Origin: Chryseobacterium gregarium DSM 19109
GTDB lineage: Bacteria; Bacteroidota; Bacteroidia; Flavobacteriales; Weeksellaceae
DNA length: 64,000 bases
Direction of reading: 5' to 3'
Assembly (NCBI RefSeq): GCF_000430845.1
Contig: NZ_AUMU01000003.1
Location: 1-64,000 of the forward strand
Shown here: positions 25,732-34,056 of the stretch, in pieces
How the letters are laid out: each line of letters opens with the position of its first letter
Numbering within the stretch: position 1 is the stretch's first letter
Translations under genes and position numbers: made by a program
Notes under the pieces: model-generated
Told to the model about the DNA's origin: nothing
Databases searched by the model: none
What the model saw: the letters and a program-made list of their open reading frames with translations, nothing else

Positions 25732-26549
25732 ATGGCCTTTAAAATATTTCGTTCTTCACGGTACAGCGTACCCGGTATTTCGGCAATACTCATGCACATA
25801 CTTTGTTCACTCCACGGCCATTCATCCAGACGATATCTCTCGATATACCCTAGCTGGAGCTGGGTCGGTACTCGCGGACGGTTTTTCAGAATCCTGATCA
25901 TAGCGGTAACTTTATCCTGTTCGAATGTGTCTTCATCAACAGAGCCTGAAACATCTATATTATACGACCCATCAGCAAGTTCTGTTAAAGTTTCTTTTGT
26001 AACAATGGGTACCTTTTTCGCCGCCAAAAAATTGGGAAGCTCACGGTACCCTATAAAAGTTTCGTCTTTTTTCCGCGCTTTATTATGGATTCCAGGGAAT
26101 AAAAGAAGATATGGCTGTGCAAATCTAAGCGCAGCAGCAAACTGCTCGGGGGCTTCTAAAAGTTCTGAAATCCCTTCAACAAAAATGCCTTTATGCGCTT
26201 CTTTTTTATGTTGCTTTAGCAGTTCGGGCTTCCTCTTCTCCCATTTTCTTCGTATATCTTCTATATTTAAGACGGTGCCTAATCTTCCGTTTTCGTCAAG
26301 GGTACAAATAATTTCATTTCTGATCTCATGAAAATCACCGACCCATCGATACATACCTTCAGCATTGCTTTGCTTATACCTGAGCAGGCTGATCTTAAAG
26401 GTAGGAATGCCTTCACGCACAGACAGCAGGTCCACATTCAGCCCCATTTCCAGGTGGTTTTCATTCCGCAAACCTTGAAATTGATAACGTTCCTCTCTTA
26501 AAAAAGCATAGGTTCTTGTCTTACCGATATCCTCAATACTGAACTCCAT
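25728..26549 (-). CDS. Unknown protein between VgrG and its toxin (adaptor candidate)
   Basis: A 273-residue soluble protein without signal peptide or membrane helix. Visible features: MEFSIEDIGKTRTYAFLREE, the charged helical segment RRKWEKRKPELLKQHKKEAH, then AAALRFAQPYLLLFPG, and a C-terminal part with RILKNRPRVPTQLQLGYIER and DEWPWSEQSM. I do not recognise the family. It starts two bases after vgrG ends and overlaps the next gene by four bases. In type VI loci this slot holds effector-loading adaptors (DUF4123, DUF2169 or Eag types); none of their motifs is visible here, so it may be a separate adaptor family. Confidence 0.65.
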   Translation of the reverse strand: MEFSIEDIGKTRTYAFLREERYQFQGLRNENHLEMGLNVDLLSVREGIPTFKISLLRYKQSNAEGMYRWVGDFHEIRNEIICTLDENGRLGTVLNIEDIRRKWEKRKPELLKQHKKEAHKGIFVEGISELLEAPEQFAAALRFAQPYLLLFPGIHNKARKKDETFIGYRELPNFLAAKKVPIVTKETLTELADGSYNIDVSGSVDEDTFEQDKVTAMIRILKNRPRVPTQLQLGYIERYRLDEWPWSEQSMCMSIAEIPGTLYREERNILKAI

Positions 26550-26551
26550 AA

Positions 26552-28702
26552 TTATCCTTTATTAATTTCAACATCCGCCCCGGTAATATTCGTCGCTCCG
26601 CTTGAATTGATTTTCGATGTCGTACTGTCAACAGCCAGGTCCGTATCGGTTTTGATATCCATTTTACCCTTACTGTGAATGGTAAAGGTTCCTGCCGTCG
26701 CATCAAAACTGATGTTCCCACTGGCCACTGTTCCAGTAATTCCTTTCTTGTCGATGACAATTTTATTTCCGCCCACCTGAAAGGTTATGCTGGTTTTACC
26801 GTCAAGGGTAATATTGCCTGCCGCATCCATATGAAGAAGTGACTGTGGTGGGACATCCTTTTTCCCTCCAACTCCTGTTGTGTGAGAACTACCAGCATTT
26901 ATATTGTGAGTAGATTTGGCATTGGTTGTTGCATTGCCCGATCCGTCGAAGTGCATATTTGCCCCACCCTGATCCTGGAGGTTCATGGATCCGGCGCCAT
27001 TATCATATTTTAATTCGGCACCGCTTCTTCCGCTAAAACTCATAATGTTATTCCCTGCTCCGCCGCCAGCACCAATTCCGCCATGATACAGTCCTCCCAT
27101 GACGAAAGGCCGGTCAGGATGCAGGTGTACAAAGTTTACAATTACCTGGTCGCCAACTTCAGGGACCGACATGAATCCGCGGTTTTTACTTACCTTATCA
27201 CTGCTCCCTGCATCCGGCGACATCACCCGTATAAATTCGGTGGAATCCTTGCCTTTCTGCCAGTCCAGCTGAACCCGTACCCGTCCCTGGTTAAGCGGGT
27301 CGGTATTTGAAATGACCTTTCCAAACTGAGGCTCTGCAACAGGAATGATAAATTCAGGTCTTGGGATAAATCCCGTATCGGATGCAATAGCCTGGAACGA
27401 ACCTGTATAATAGCCACGCGCATCAACTTCATGAATAACTTCAACCATCATCACTTTTGTAAAGTATGAAGTTTCATTACTGTCTGCTTTTCGCATTTCT
27501 ATATCGGCAATACAGCCGGGGTAGAGAAATGGAACGGTGGTATTTCCTGAGGTAATAAATACTTCTGACGCCTTACTTCCTGCCGTACCTTTCTGCGAAG
27601 CGTCTATATCCATGAATGAAGACGCTTTTATCGGTGCTACCCGTAATGAAGGGGTCTGGAAAGTTCTTTCAGATATTTCGTAGGCGCGTCTGGCAATATC
27701 GGATGTATGATTAATCTTTGAGCTGCCGCCGGTAAATTTCTCATTTTTACTGCTGTTATACCCGTAAAAAGAAGGATTGACATGTTGGGCTTTCATTTTA
27801 ATTCCGACATTAGTCAGATTGCTCCCATAGGTAAGCGTTACCGGCTTTTCCTGCGGAGGCAGCTGTCCGAAATGAAGTACTTCACCGTCATAAAAGAACT
27901 GCTCACCATAGGCTTCCGCAATTCTGGCCAAATAGTTATAATGGGTTTCTTCATACTGGCAGCTATATGATACGTTTCCGTAGCGCGCATCCACCCTGAA
28001 ATCAAACTTTCCCTGTCCGAATCCTTCTTTTATTACTTCAGTGGCGATGCTGTTCAAACTCATAGGCTGTTCTCCTGCGAAGCTCTGGATATGGGGAGCT
28101 GAATCCAGCAATATTGTCGGGCTGAATCCCGACAATACAAGATTTCCAAGGCTGCTTCTTTCCTGGCTGAAACCAACCTCAGTAATGACACCCACAAAAT
28201 TACGTTCCGGCCCTTCTTCCAGATCTTTATACTTGAAGACAACACTGATTCGTTTTCCTAAAAAGTTCTGAGCTTCTTCGAGGTTGTGGTTTTCCGCAGT
28301 ACCCAAAGTATCGTGTGCCAGGGTAATTTCGAACTGATGATGTTTCGTGGCGCTTTGTGAAAGCTTAAAATGCTTAAAGTATTTTATCGGGCTTCCTTCA
28401 ATATGGATATCCAGGCGAACCACCCGGTTAATCCCGGCAATCGCATTCTCAATGATGCCTTCGGGATTAAAAATTTTAGAAGTAGGCTGGTTTGACCACA
28501 CTTTTTCTTCAGTGATGGCCTGGTCATTAGGTAATAGCGGTTGGTTGAGAAACTGTTTTCCCTTATCCGTTACGTTTTGTATTTGCGTAATAACTTTCTC
28601 TTGCGGGCCGGCAATGTTTGTCAAATCCTTCAACGGATCGGAAACATCTTTATTGGATGAATCTACTCCCGGTTTGGGAAGACCCTTCTGTTCTTGAAAC
28701 AT
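26552..28702 (-). CDS. vgrG: Type VI secretion tip protein VgrG
   Basis: A 716-residue VgrG, the trimeric spike of the contractile type VI (subtype iii in Bacteroidota) system. The gp27-like region spans roughly residues 90-440 (RLDIHIEGSPIKYFKHFKLS, SFAGEQPMSLNSIA, CQYEETHYNYLARIAEAYGE). The gp5-like OB fold follows: FGKVISNTDPLNQGRVRVQL with DWQ, then VPEVGDQVIVNFVHLHPDRP and FVMGGLYHG. The C-terminal ~170 residues are Gly/Asn/Thr/Asp-rich repeats of a triple-stranded beta-helix ending VEINKG, the surface that carries the PAAR-like cap. There is no C-terminal extension domain, so the effector is separate. No other T6SS structural gene lies in the window. Confidence 0.92.
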   Translation of the reverse strand: MFQEQKGLPKPGVDSSNKDVSDPLKDLTNIAGPQEKVITQIQNVTDKGKQFLNQPLLPNDQAITEEKVWSNQPTSKIFNPEGIIENAIAGINRVVRLDIHIEGSPIKYFKHFKLSQSATKHHQFEITLAHDTLGTAENHNLEEAQNFLGKRISVVFKYKDLEEGPERNFVGVITEVGFSQERSSLGNLVLSGFSPTILLDSAPHIQSFAGEQPMSLNSIATEVIKEGFGQGKFDFRVDARYGNVSYSCQYEETHYNYLARIAEAYGEQFFYDGEVLHFGQLPPQEKPVTLTYGSNLTNVGIKMKAQHVNPSFYGYNSSKNEKFTGGSSKINHTSDIARRAYEISERTFQTPSLRVAPIKASSFMDIDASQKGTAGSKASEVFITSGNTTVPFLYPGCIADIEMRKADSNETSYFTKVMMVEVIHEVDARGYYTGSFQAIASDTGFIPRPEFIIPVAEPQFGKVISNTDPLNQGRVRVQLDWQKGKDSTEFIRVMSPDAGSSDKVSKNRGFMSVPEVGDQVIVNFVHLHPDRPFVMGGLYHGGIGAGGGAGNNIMSFSGRSGAELKYDNGAGSMNLQDQGGANMHFDGSGNATTNAKSTHNINAGSSHTTGVGGKKDVPPQSLLHMDAAGNITLDGKTSITFQVGGNKIVIDKKGITGTVASGNISFDATAGTFTIHSKGKMDIKTDTDLAVDSTTSKINSSGATNITGADVEINKG

Positions 28703-29521
28703 GACATAATTTTTTGTAGTTGTGTTATTTTTAGGGAATCTCCTTAATACGGAAAGGCCGGTCGTTTCAGAACAATCAGGTAATTCGCTTTGGCCTCTAT
28801 TGGCAAACTACTTATTGACTATCCGAGTTGAGTTCAGAACTATTTAGCCTGGGATGCTAATTATTACCGATGCTTTTAGCGGCATCAAAAGTTATTATTC
28901 TGTCTTCTTTTTTTTGTTGATATTTTGTGATTTGGTTATGGCTAATATAAAACGATAAATATTTACGGCAAAGCGAAATAGAGGCTTTTTTTGAAATTGT
29001 CGTAGTACTACGATACCTCAATTTTATATCTGAAACTACTTATCATAAATAAGGCGCTTTTCTTGAAGCCGAAATCAGATTTATATGAATGTATTCAGGA
29101 CGGTTTGATAAAGTAATATGATATTAATCATCCCTTCCTAGCATTCCGATCTCATGTACACGCTAAGGTTTCCATGAAGTTATGCTGATATCTTTCCTTG
29201 AGCTTTTCATGTACCTTATATCTCACCTTCATCATGATAATATCTCGGATCAGTTATAAAAAGTATTTTGATCATGTTAATAAAAGTTAGGATGTAAAAT
29301 GAAAATCAACTCTAACAAACTCCAACAGCAGATATAACTGTATAAAAATGTTAAATAAATACAATGACTTCTATAACGTAAGTGATTTTTAAGTAAATTC
29401 GTCAAGAGCCTGTTTAAATTTTGTCCGACAGTCATTTTATGGCTGATCATTCAACTATATTCCAGATGACTCTATCAGGAGTTCGTAAACTGATAGAGAA
29501 ATAGATGGTTAATAAAATACA
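28703..29521. other. Long intergenic region upstream of vgrG
   Basis: About 820 bases, very AT-rich, without a plausible gene, repeat or tRNA. It must hold the promoter of the vgrG operon (transcribed leftward) and of the small gene at 29522 (rightward); I could not identify a TAnnTTTG element with confidence. Confidence 0.5.
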
Positions 29522-29809
29522 ATGATAAAACATCAATTAATTATATTCATGTATCGTCTTGTCACAGAAAGACAAATAGAAGACATCACTTACGGCGCAA
29601 TACATGTTATCCTGTTCAGGAGAGATTATGATCTGGATCAAAGGGCAAAACAGTTTGAAGCTCTTGAATGGGCAATGTCTCACCCAAATTATGACTTTAA
29701 AGGGATTTCTCCCATATTTTCCAAAGTCAGGTTTTCTGATGAAGAGATTTTTACCTATCTGAAAAAATTGCGCGATTTTATGAAAGACAATAACTTGGAT
29801 AAAGAGTAA
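29522..29809 (+). CDS. Small protein of unknown function
   Basis: A 95-residue soluble protein: MIKHQLIIFMYRLVTERQIE, then HVILFRRDYDLDQRAKQFEA, and WAMSHPNYDFKGISPIFSKV with a final helix. The sequence is protein-like with balanced charge, and the start is an ATG. No family recognised. It is the only plus-strand gene near the vgrG operon and could be an immunity or regulatory factor; there is no direct evidence. Confidence 0.55.
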   Translation: MIKHQLIIFMYRLVTERQIEDITYGAIHVILFRRDYDLDQRAKQFEALEWAMSHPNYDFKGISPIFSKVRFSDEEIFTYLKKLRDFMKDNNLDKE

Positions 29810-30159
29810 TGATTAAAATGATTCCATGCCAGACTTTGTTAAAAAAATGTGTAAATATTTAATATGAAAAAGGTAATATTGATTTTGAATTTAAACCTAT
29901 TTGAAAAATATAAAAATGAATAATAGCGAGAAGATTATAACATTTCAGAGAATATATAAAAGATTATTTCTTCAGAAGCAGAGATATTTGCATTTAACTC
30001 AGATGGTAAATCCCATCTGATTTACAAATTCTATCACCGCCTACCTAGTTCGTTTCCCGGAAAGTTCCAAAAAGAAGCCATAGTCACTGATAAATTCATA
30101 GTTTAGTTCCCGGAAGTCAAGATGTCATCCTTTTTGTATTTAAAAGGATAAATCCTGCA
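29810..30159. other. Debris with a short gene tail
   Basis: On the minus strand at 30041-30118 a frame reads DFRELNYEFISDYGFFLELS and ends GKRTR with a TAG at 30041-30043, without a start: the end of a lost protein. The remainder is AT-rich and empty. Confidence 0.4.
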
Positions 30160-30605
30160 CATATGAGCACGCAGTCACCCACCTCTGATACGTGCCTTCT
30201 GCATATTCTGCCGGCACTAAAGCAAGCATCTCTTTGTTATGTCTTCAAATTCTTCAAGCACTTTTACCTTGGAATCATTATTTTCATTTACAAAGTCAAT
30301 GATCTTACCTGAGTCTAAAACCTCCCCCTGACCGGAAAGCCCCCTTTATAAGAGATTAATATTTGCACTAATTGTATCCAGAAAATAATTTAGCGTACGC
30401 GTGTCTTCTTTGTGCCAACCCGCGCTGCAGGCATCCTGATTCCACCTTCTGACACCCCACTTCTTTTTTGTCGAAGTTTCTTTAGGCACTCCATCCACAG
30501 TGACTCTCAGATAATATATCTGAGTTGTACCGCTTTGTTTTTGGGGGTTTTCAAATAGAAATCAAGCCCATAATAGCTTGATTCCAACATCATTATACAT
30601 TTTAA
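30160..30605 (-). pseudogene. Tyrosine integrase, N-terminal remnant
   Basis: Remnant of a Bacteroidota tyrosine recombinase next to tRNA-Ser. In order and over several frames the minus strand shows LDFYLKTPKNKA, then IYYLRVTVDGVPKETSTKKK with WNQDA, then TRTLNYFLDTISANINLL: the arm-type DNA-binding domain that precedes integrase SAM-like domains. Next come GKIIDFVNENNDSKVKVLEE and, one frame over, HNKEMLALVPAEYAEGTYQR, the start of the SAM-like core-binding domain. The catalytic domain (R-H-R-Y) is absent. At least three frame breaks make it inactive. Its position identifies the tRNA as a probable former attachment site. Confidence 0.8.
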
Positions 30606-30692
30606 AGGTTTATAATGTCTAACTAAATCGTTAAGAAATTAAGTCGTAAAGCAGCTTTACATGTTGGTTTATAGCATCTTATATCGGTTTTT

Positions 30693-30724
30693 GTGGCACT
30701 TTTTTCGCTTAAAAAAAGTGCCAC
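30693..30724. terminator. Perfect hairpin with A/T-rich inner stem
   Basis: A 13-14 bp inverted repeat, arms GTGGCACTTTTTT and AAAAAAAGTGCCAC, separated by about five bases. It lies between the integrase remnant and the tRNA. It could be a terminator or part of the recombination site; no T tract follows on either strand. Confidence 0.5.
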
Positions 30725-30785
30725 GATTTTGCCACAGAAATTATGAACAATTTTGAAAATTTAAGCAGCTCCGATTAGAAATAGA

Positions 30786-30816
30786 AAATCCTGCAATTAT
30801 CAAAATTGCAGGATTT
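30786..30816. terminator. Hairpin downstream of tRNA-Ser
   Basis: Perfect 13-bp inverted repeat (AAATCCTGCAATT / AATTGCAGGATTT, five-base loop). It lies 47 bases beyond the 3' end of the minus-strand tRNA-Ser gene and is suited to end its transcript. Confidence 0.7.
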
Positions 30817-30862
30817 ATCATGTATTATCACACTTTTGAAGAGAACCCCTTGCGTGTATCTG

Positions 30863-30947
30863 CGGAGAGAGAGGGATTCGAACCCCCGGACCTGTTACAG
30901 TCAATAGTTTTCAAGACTATCGCAATCGACCACTCTGCCATCTCTCC
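30863..30947 (-). tRNA. tRNA-Ser (anticodon TGA)
   Basis: An 85-base tRNA gene. The seven-base acceptor stem pairs GGAGAGA (30941-30947) with TCTCTCC (30864-30870), with G as discriminator base. The anticodon loop is CTTGAAA, giving anticodon TGA (reads UCN serine codons). The long variable arm expected of tRNA-Ser (GACTGTAACAGGTC region) and the T loop GGTTCGAATCC are present. No CCA is encoded. A decayed integrase lies on its 3' side, so it is a likely integration site. Confidence 0.97.
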
Positions 30948-31122
30948 CTAAACTCCAATGCTAATGGTATCGTTGTTTTCAGTGGTGCAAATATAAAGTG
31001 TTTTCCATGACTGCCAAAATATTTTCGATATAAATTATCCTGAAATATAATAATCGGTTAAAAATCAGAAGGATTAATTTTTCAATAGGCTTTAAGGCGT
31101 ATCATCAGGAAAGGATAAAATA

Positions 31123-31148
31123 AAAACGCATCCCGGAGAATGCGTTTT
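31123..31148 (-). terminator. Terminator of trxB
   Basis: Nine-base inverted repeat AAAACGCAT / ATGCGTTTT with an eight-base loop, about 25 bases after the trxB stop. On the minus strand the second arm runs into a T-rich tract, as in an intrinsic terminator. Confidence 0.8.
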
Positions 31149-31173
31149 CTGATTTTTTTTATGGTCTCGAAGA

Positions 31174-32118
31174 CTAATCTTCCAGCTCTGCCAGGTATTT
31201 TTCCGCATCCATAGCGGCCATACAGCCGCTTCCTGCTGCCGTAATCGCCTGTCTGTAGATATGATCCTGAACATCGCCTGCCGCAAAAACACCCGGAAGG
31301 TTGGTTTTCGCAGTGCCCTTCTCAGTGGCAATATATCCGTTTTCGTCCAGAGTAACCTGGCCTGCGAACACATCGGTATTCGGCTTATGCCCGATGGCGA
31401 TGAAAATTCCGTCTACCTCAACGGCAGAAGTTTCGTTCGTATGGTTGTTGATTACGACCGCTCTTTCCACCAGATTGTTTTCGCCTTCGATCCCGATCAG
31501 TTCGTGGTGGAATTTCACTTCTATATTCGGGGTATGGTGCACCCTGTGGATCATGGCTTTGGAAGCCCTGAACACATCTTTTCTAACGAGCATGGTTACC
31601 TTTCTGCATAACTTGGCAAGATAAGTGGCTTCTTCAGCCGCCGTATCCCCGGCACCTACTACGACCACATCTTTTCCTTTGTAGAAAAATCCGTCACAGG
31701 TTGCACATGCCGATACGCCTCCGCCTGCATATTTTTTCTCATCAGGAAGGCCTAAATATTTCGCAGTAGCTCCCGTAGAGATAATCACTGTCCGGGCAAA
31801 AATCTCTTTGGTCCCGGCATACAGTTTGTGTATCCCTCCCCTTTCTTTGGAAAACTCAACCTTGGTGATCATTTCATAATGCACCTGGGTATCAAATCTT
31901 TCCGCCTGCTTCTGCAGATCCATCATCATTTCAGGACCTGTGATCCCTGACGGGTATCCCGGAAAGTTGTCTACTTCGGTAGTAGTGGTCAGTTGCCCGC
32001 CCGGTTCCAATCCTGTATACAATTGTGGTTTCAGGTCTGCTCTTGCCGCATAAATGGCCGCTGTAAACCCGGAAGGCCCGGATCCGACGATCACACAATC
32101 AAAAATATTTTGCTCCAT
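31174..32118 (-). CDS. trxB: Thioredoxin reductase
   Basis: A 314-residue low-molecular-weight thioredoxin-disulfide reductase, an FAD enzyme that passes electrons from NADPH to thioredoxin in the cytoplasm. FAD-binding motif VGSGPSGFTAAIYAAR at residues 11-26, redox-active disulfide C138-A-T-C141 in ACATCDGFFYKG, NADPH-binding motif VGAGDTAAEEA starting at about residue 154, and FAD-contacting GVFAAGDVQDHIYRQAITAA near the C-terminus. Full length. It is a single-gene unit with a hairpin terminator downstream, and the first core gene right of the tRNA. Confidence 0.97.
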   Translation of the reverse strand: MEQNIFDCVIVGSGPSGFTAAIYAARADLKPQLYTGLEPGGQLTTTTEVDNFPGYPSGITGPEMMMDLQKQAERFDTQVHYEMITKVEFSKERGGIHKLYAGTKEIFARTVIISTGATAKYLGLPDEKKYAGGGVSACATCDGFFYKGKDVVVVGAGDTAAEEATYLAKLCRKVTMLVRKDVFRASKAMIHRVHHTPNIEVKFHHELIGIEGENNLVERAVVINNHTNETSAVEVDGIFIAIGHKPNTDVFAGQVTLDENGYIATEKGTAKTNLPGVFAAGDVQDHIYRQAITAAGSGCMAAMDAEKYLAELED

Positions 32119-32240
32119 AATCTGCTTTTGAAAGATTTAAATTTACGTCTGCTAAGTTCGTAATTTTTACTATTTAATTAAAGTTATTTTAATGATAGTT
32201 GTCAATATCTAAGATGTCGGTTTTCGATGATGTGATGAGT

Positions 32241-32277
32241 TATGAGCTATGAGCTATGAGCTATGAGCTATGAGCTA
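32241..32277. repeat. Tandem TATGAGC heptanucleotide repeat
   Basis: Five perfect TATGAGC units plus TA, in the gap between trxB and holA. It is non-coding. It resembles the simple repeats left between convergent or terminal gene ends in related genomes. Confidence 0.9.
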
Positions 32278-32319
32278 AAATTAAGTAGAATATTAAATCC
32301 AGATAAAAATTTCACTCTC

Positions 32320-33357
32320 TCACACTTTCATTTTAAATTTATCCACATGGATAATTTTATAAACCAGCTCTTTAATCAGTTCTGCTTCATTCATATTAAC
32401 CGCGCCGAGCCCTTTCCCTTTCATATCGAATTCCCTTAAAATGGAGATCACTCTTGTGGCATGTTTCAGCGGGTACAGCCTCGCCGATTCTGCGTAGTCT
32501 TTTATAAAATAAGGGTTTACCCCCATCTGGGAAGCTATTGACTGCGGCGGCTGCCCTGCCATGGTATTGTAGATGATAACATTGGAAAAGTAATTATATA
32601 AGCTCGACAGCAGCATTACAAAAGGATTGTTTTTAGGATTTTTACCCATATAATGAGCAATCTTAAACGCGGCATTGGCATTTTTCGTTCCTAAGGCTTT
32701 CTGCAGTTCAAAAACATTATATTCCTTACTGATGCCGATATGGTTCTCAATCAGGGTTCCGTCTAAAACTTCTCCGGGTCTAAGGATCATTTTAAGTTTA
32801 TTCAGCTCATTGGCAATCCTTGAAAGGTCGTTTCCCAGATATTCTGCCAGCAGATGAGACATATTCGGGGCCGTTTTTATACCGGATTTAGTACATTCAT
32901 CCGCAATCCATTTCGGAAGGTTGTTTTCCCTGACCGATTCACTTAGAAATAAGGCGCCCACTTTCTCCAGGGATTTGGTCACCTTTTTCCGGCTGTCTAA
33001 TTTTTTATGCTTGTGCGCAAAAACCAGAACGGTTGAAGGCACCGGATTTTCAATATAGGTTTCCAGGGCCCTGCTTTCACTTTCATTCAGTTTCAGATCC
33101 TGGGCTTCCTTTACAATGATCACCTGCTTGTCGCCCATCATCGGGAATTGCCTGGCCAGGGAAAGGATTTCAGGGTAGCCGGTATCTTTTCCGTACACTA
33201 CCGTTTGGTTGAAGGCTTTTTCATCTTCACCCAGAAAATCATGTTCCAGGGCTTTTACGGCAAGATCAATAAAGTAGGGCTCTTCTCCGTGAAAAAAATA
33301 AATCGGTAAAACTTCTTTATTTTTAATATTTTTGAGGATTGTATCTAATTCTTTCAT
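32320..33357 (-). CDS. holA: DNA polymerase III subunit delta
   Basis: A 345-residue HolA protein, the clamp-loader subunit that opens the sliding clamp. The N-terminus LPIYFFHGEEPYFIDLAVKA is the degenerate ATP-binding-like start of the family (F-x-G-x-E), followed by PMMGDKQVIIVKEAQDLK. The delta fold continues with LAEYLGNDLSRIANELNKLK and the C-terminal collar domain (AAFKIAHYMGKNPKNN, MLLSSLYNYF). Length is usual for Bacteroidota. It is read divergently from the next gene, with seven bases between the start codons. Confidence 0.93.
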   Translation of the reverse strand: MKELDTILKNIKNKEVLPIYFFHGEEPYFIDLAVKALEHDFLGEDEKAFNQTVVYGKDTGYPEILSLARQFPMMGDKQVIIVKEAQDLKLNESESRALETYIENPVPSTVLVFAHKHKKLDSRKKVTKSLEKVGALFLSESVRENNLPKWIADECTKSGIKTAPNMSHLLAEYLGNDLSRIANELNKLKMILRPGEVLDGTLIENHIGISKEYNVFELQKALGTKNANAAFKIAHYMGKNPKNNPFVMLLSSLYNYFSNVIIYNTMAGQPPQSIASQMGVNPYFIKDYAESARLYPLKHATRVISILREFDMKGKGLGAVNMNEAELIKELVYKIIHVDKFKMKV

Positions 33358-33364
33358 CTTAATA

Positions 33365-33793
33365 ATGGAGCTTCCAACACTGAATTTTCAGGACACTTTT
33401 GATTTTAAATTCAAGCGGGACAAAGATAAGTTTTTTATTTATGATCCTGTCCGTAAAGCCTACCTTTTGCTTACGCCTGAAGAATGGGTACGCCAGCACT
33501 GGATCCATTATTACCTCACCGTTAAGTCCTATGCTGTTTCGGCCCTGATCACGGAGAAAAAGATTGTCCTCAACGGCCTTACGAAAAGAATTGACCTCTT
33601 GATTACCGAAAAAACACAGCCGGTCATTTTAATTGAATGCAAAGCGCCAAGCATTAAGCTCACGGAGAAAACGTTTGAACAGACGGCCCGGTACAACTCG
33701 ATAATCGGGGCAAAAGAAATCATTTTAACGAACGGCTTACAGCATATCCATGCGTATTATAAAAATGAACAATACCAGTTCTACAGACCGTAG
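33365..33793 (+). CDS. HsdR_N-like (type I restriction N-terminal) domain protein
   Basis: A 142-residue stand-alone protein from the ATG at 33365 (the frame extends 33 bases upstream into holA). It carries the PD-(D/E)xK-like fold of PF13588, the HsdR N-terminal domain: RIDLLITEKTQPVILIECKA supplies the D ... E-x-K catalytic arrangement. The protein ends after this domain, with no helicase. It is conserved beside holA in related Flavobacteria, as far as I know. Probably a nuclease-like housekeeping protein; the substrate is unknown. Confidence 0.82.
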   Translation: MELPTLNFQDTFDFKFKRDKDKFFIYDPVRKAYLLLTPEEWVRQHWIHYYLTVKSYAVSALITEKKIVLNGLTKRIDLLITEKTQPVILIECKAPSIKLTEKTFEQTARYNSIIGAKEIILTNGLQHIHAYYKNEQYQFYRP

Positions 33794-34056
33794 TGTTATA
33801 TAACATTCTATTAACGGCAATTGTAAGTTATTTTTATTAATTTAGAGTAAGTTTTGTCATCGGGGAGTGGAGCAATCTCACCTGGATTACAGGTTAAGAA
33901 TAGTAAGGGATTACTTCATACTCTATTCTTCAGAACTGTAAATTTATACTGATGACAAATACCCTAGCCCCGATTGAAGTGTAAATCCTTTTTTGAAAAA
34001 AAAAGATGGCAGCGGAAAGCGGGAAACAGCTCCGAATAAAAATTAAATTACAAAAT

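Noticed and set aside
25699..26331. Long plus-strand frame opposite the adaptor-candidate gene
   Set aside because: Antisense shadow: the minus-strand gene is densely packed into the vgrG operon and the plus-strand product is Ser/Phe-rich and not protein-like.
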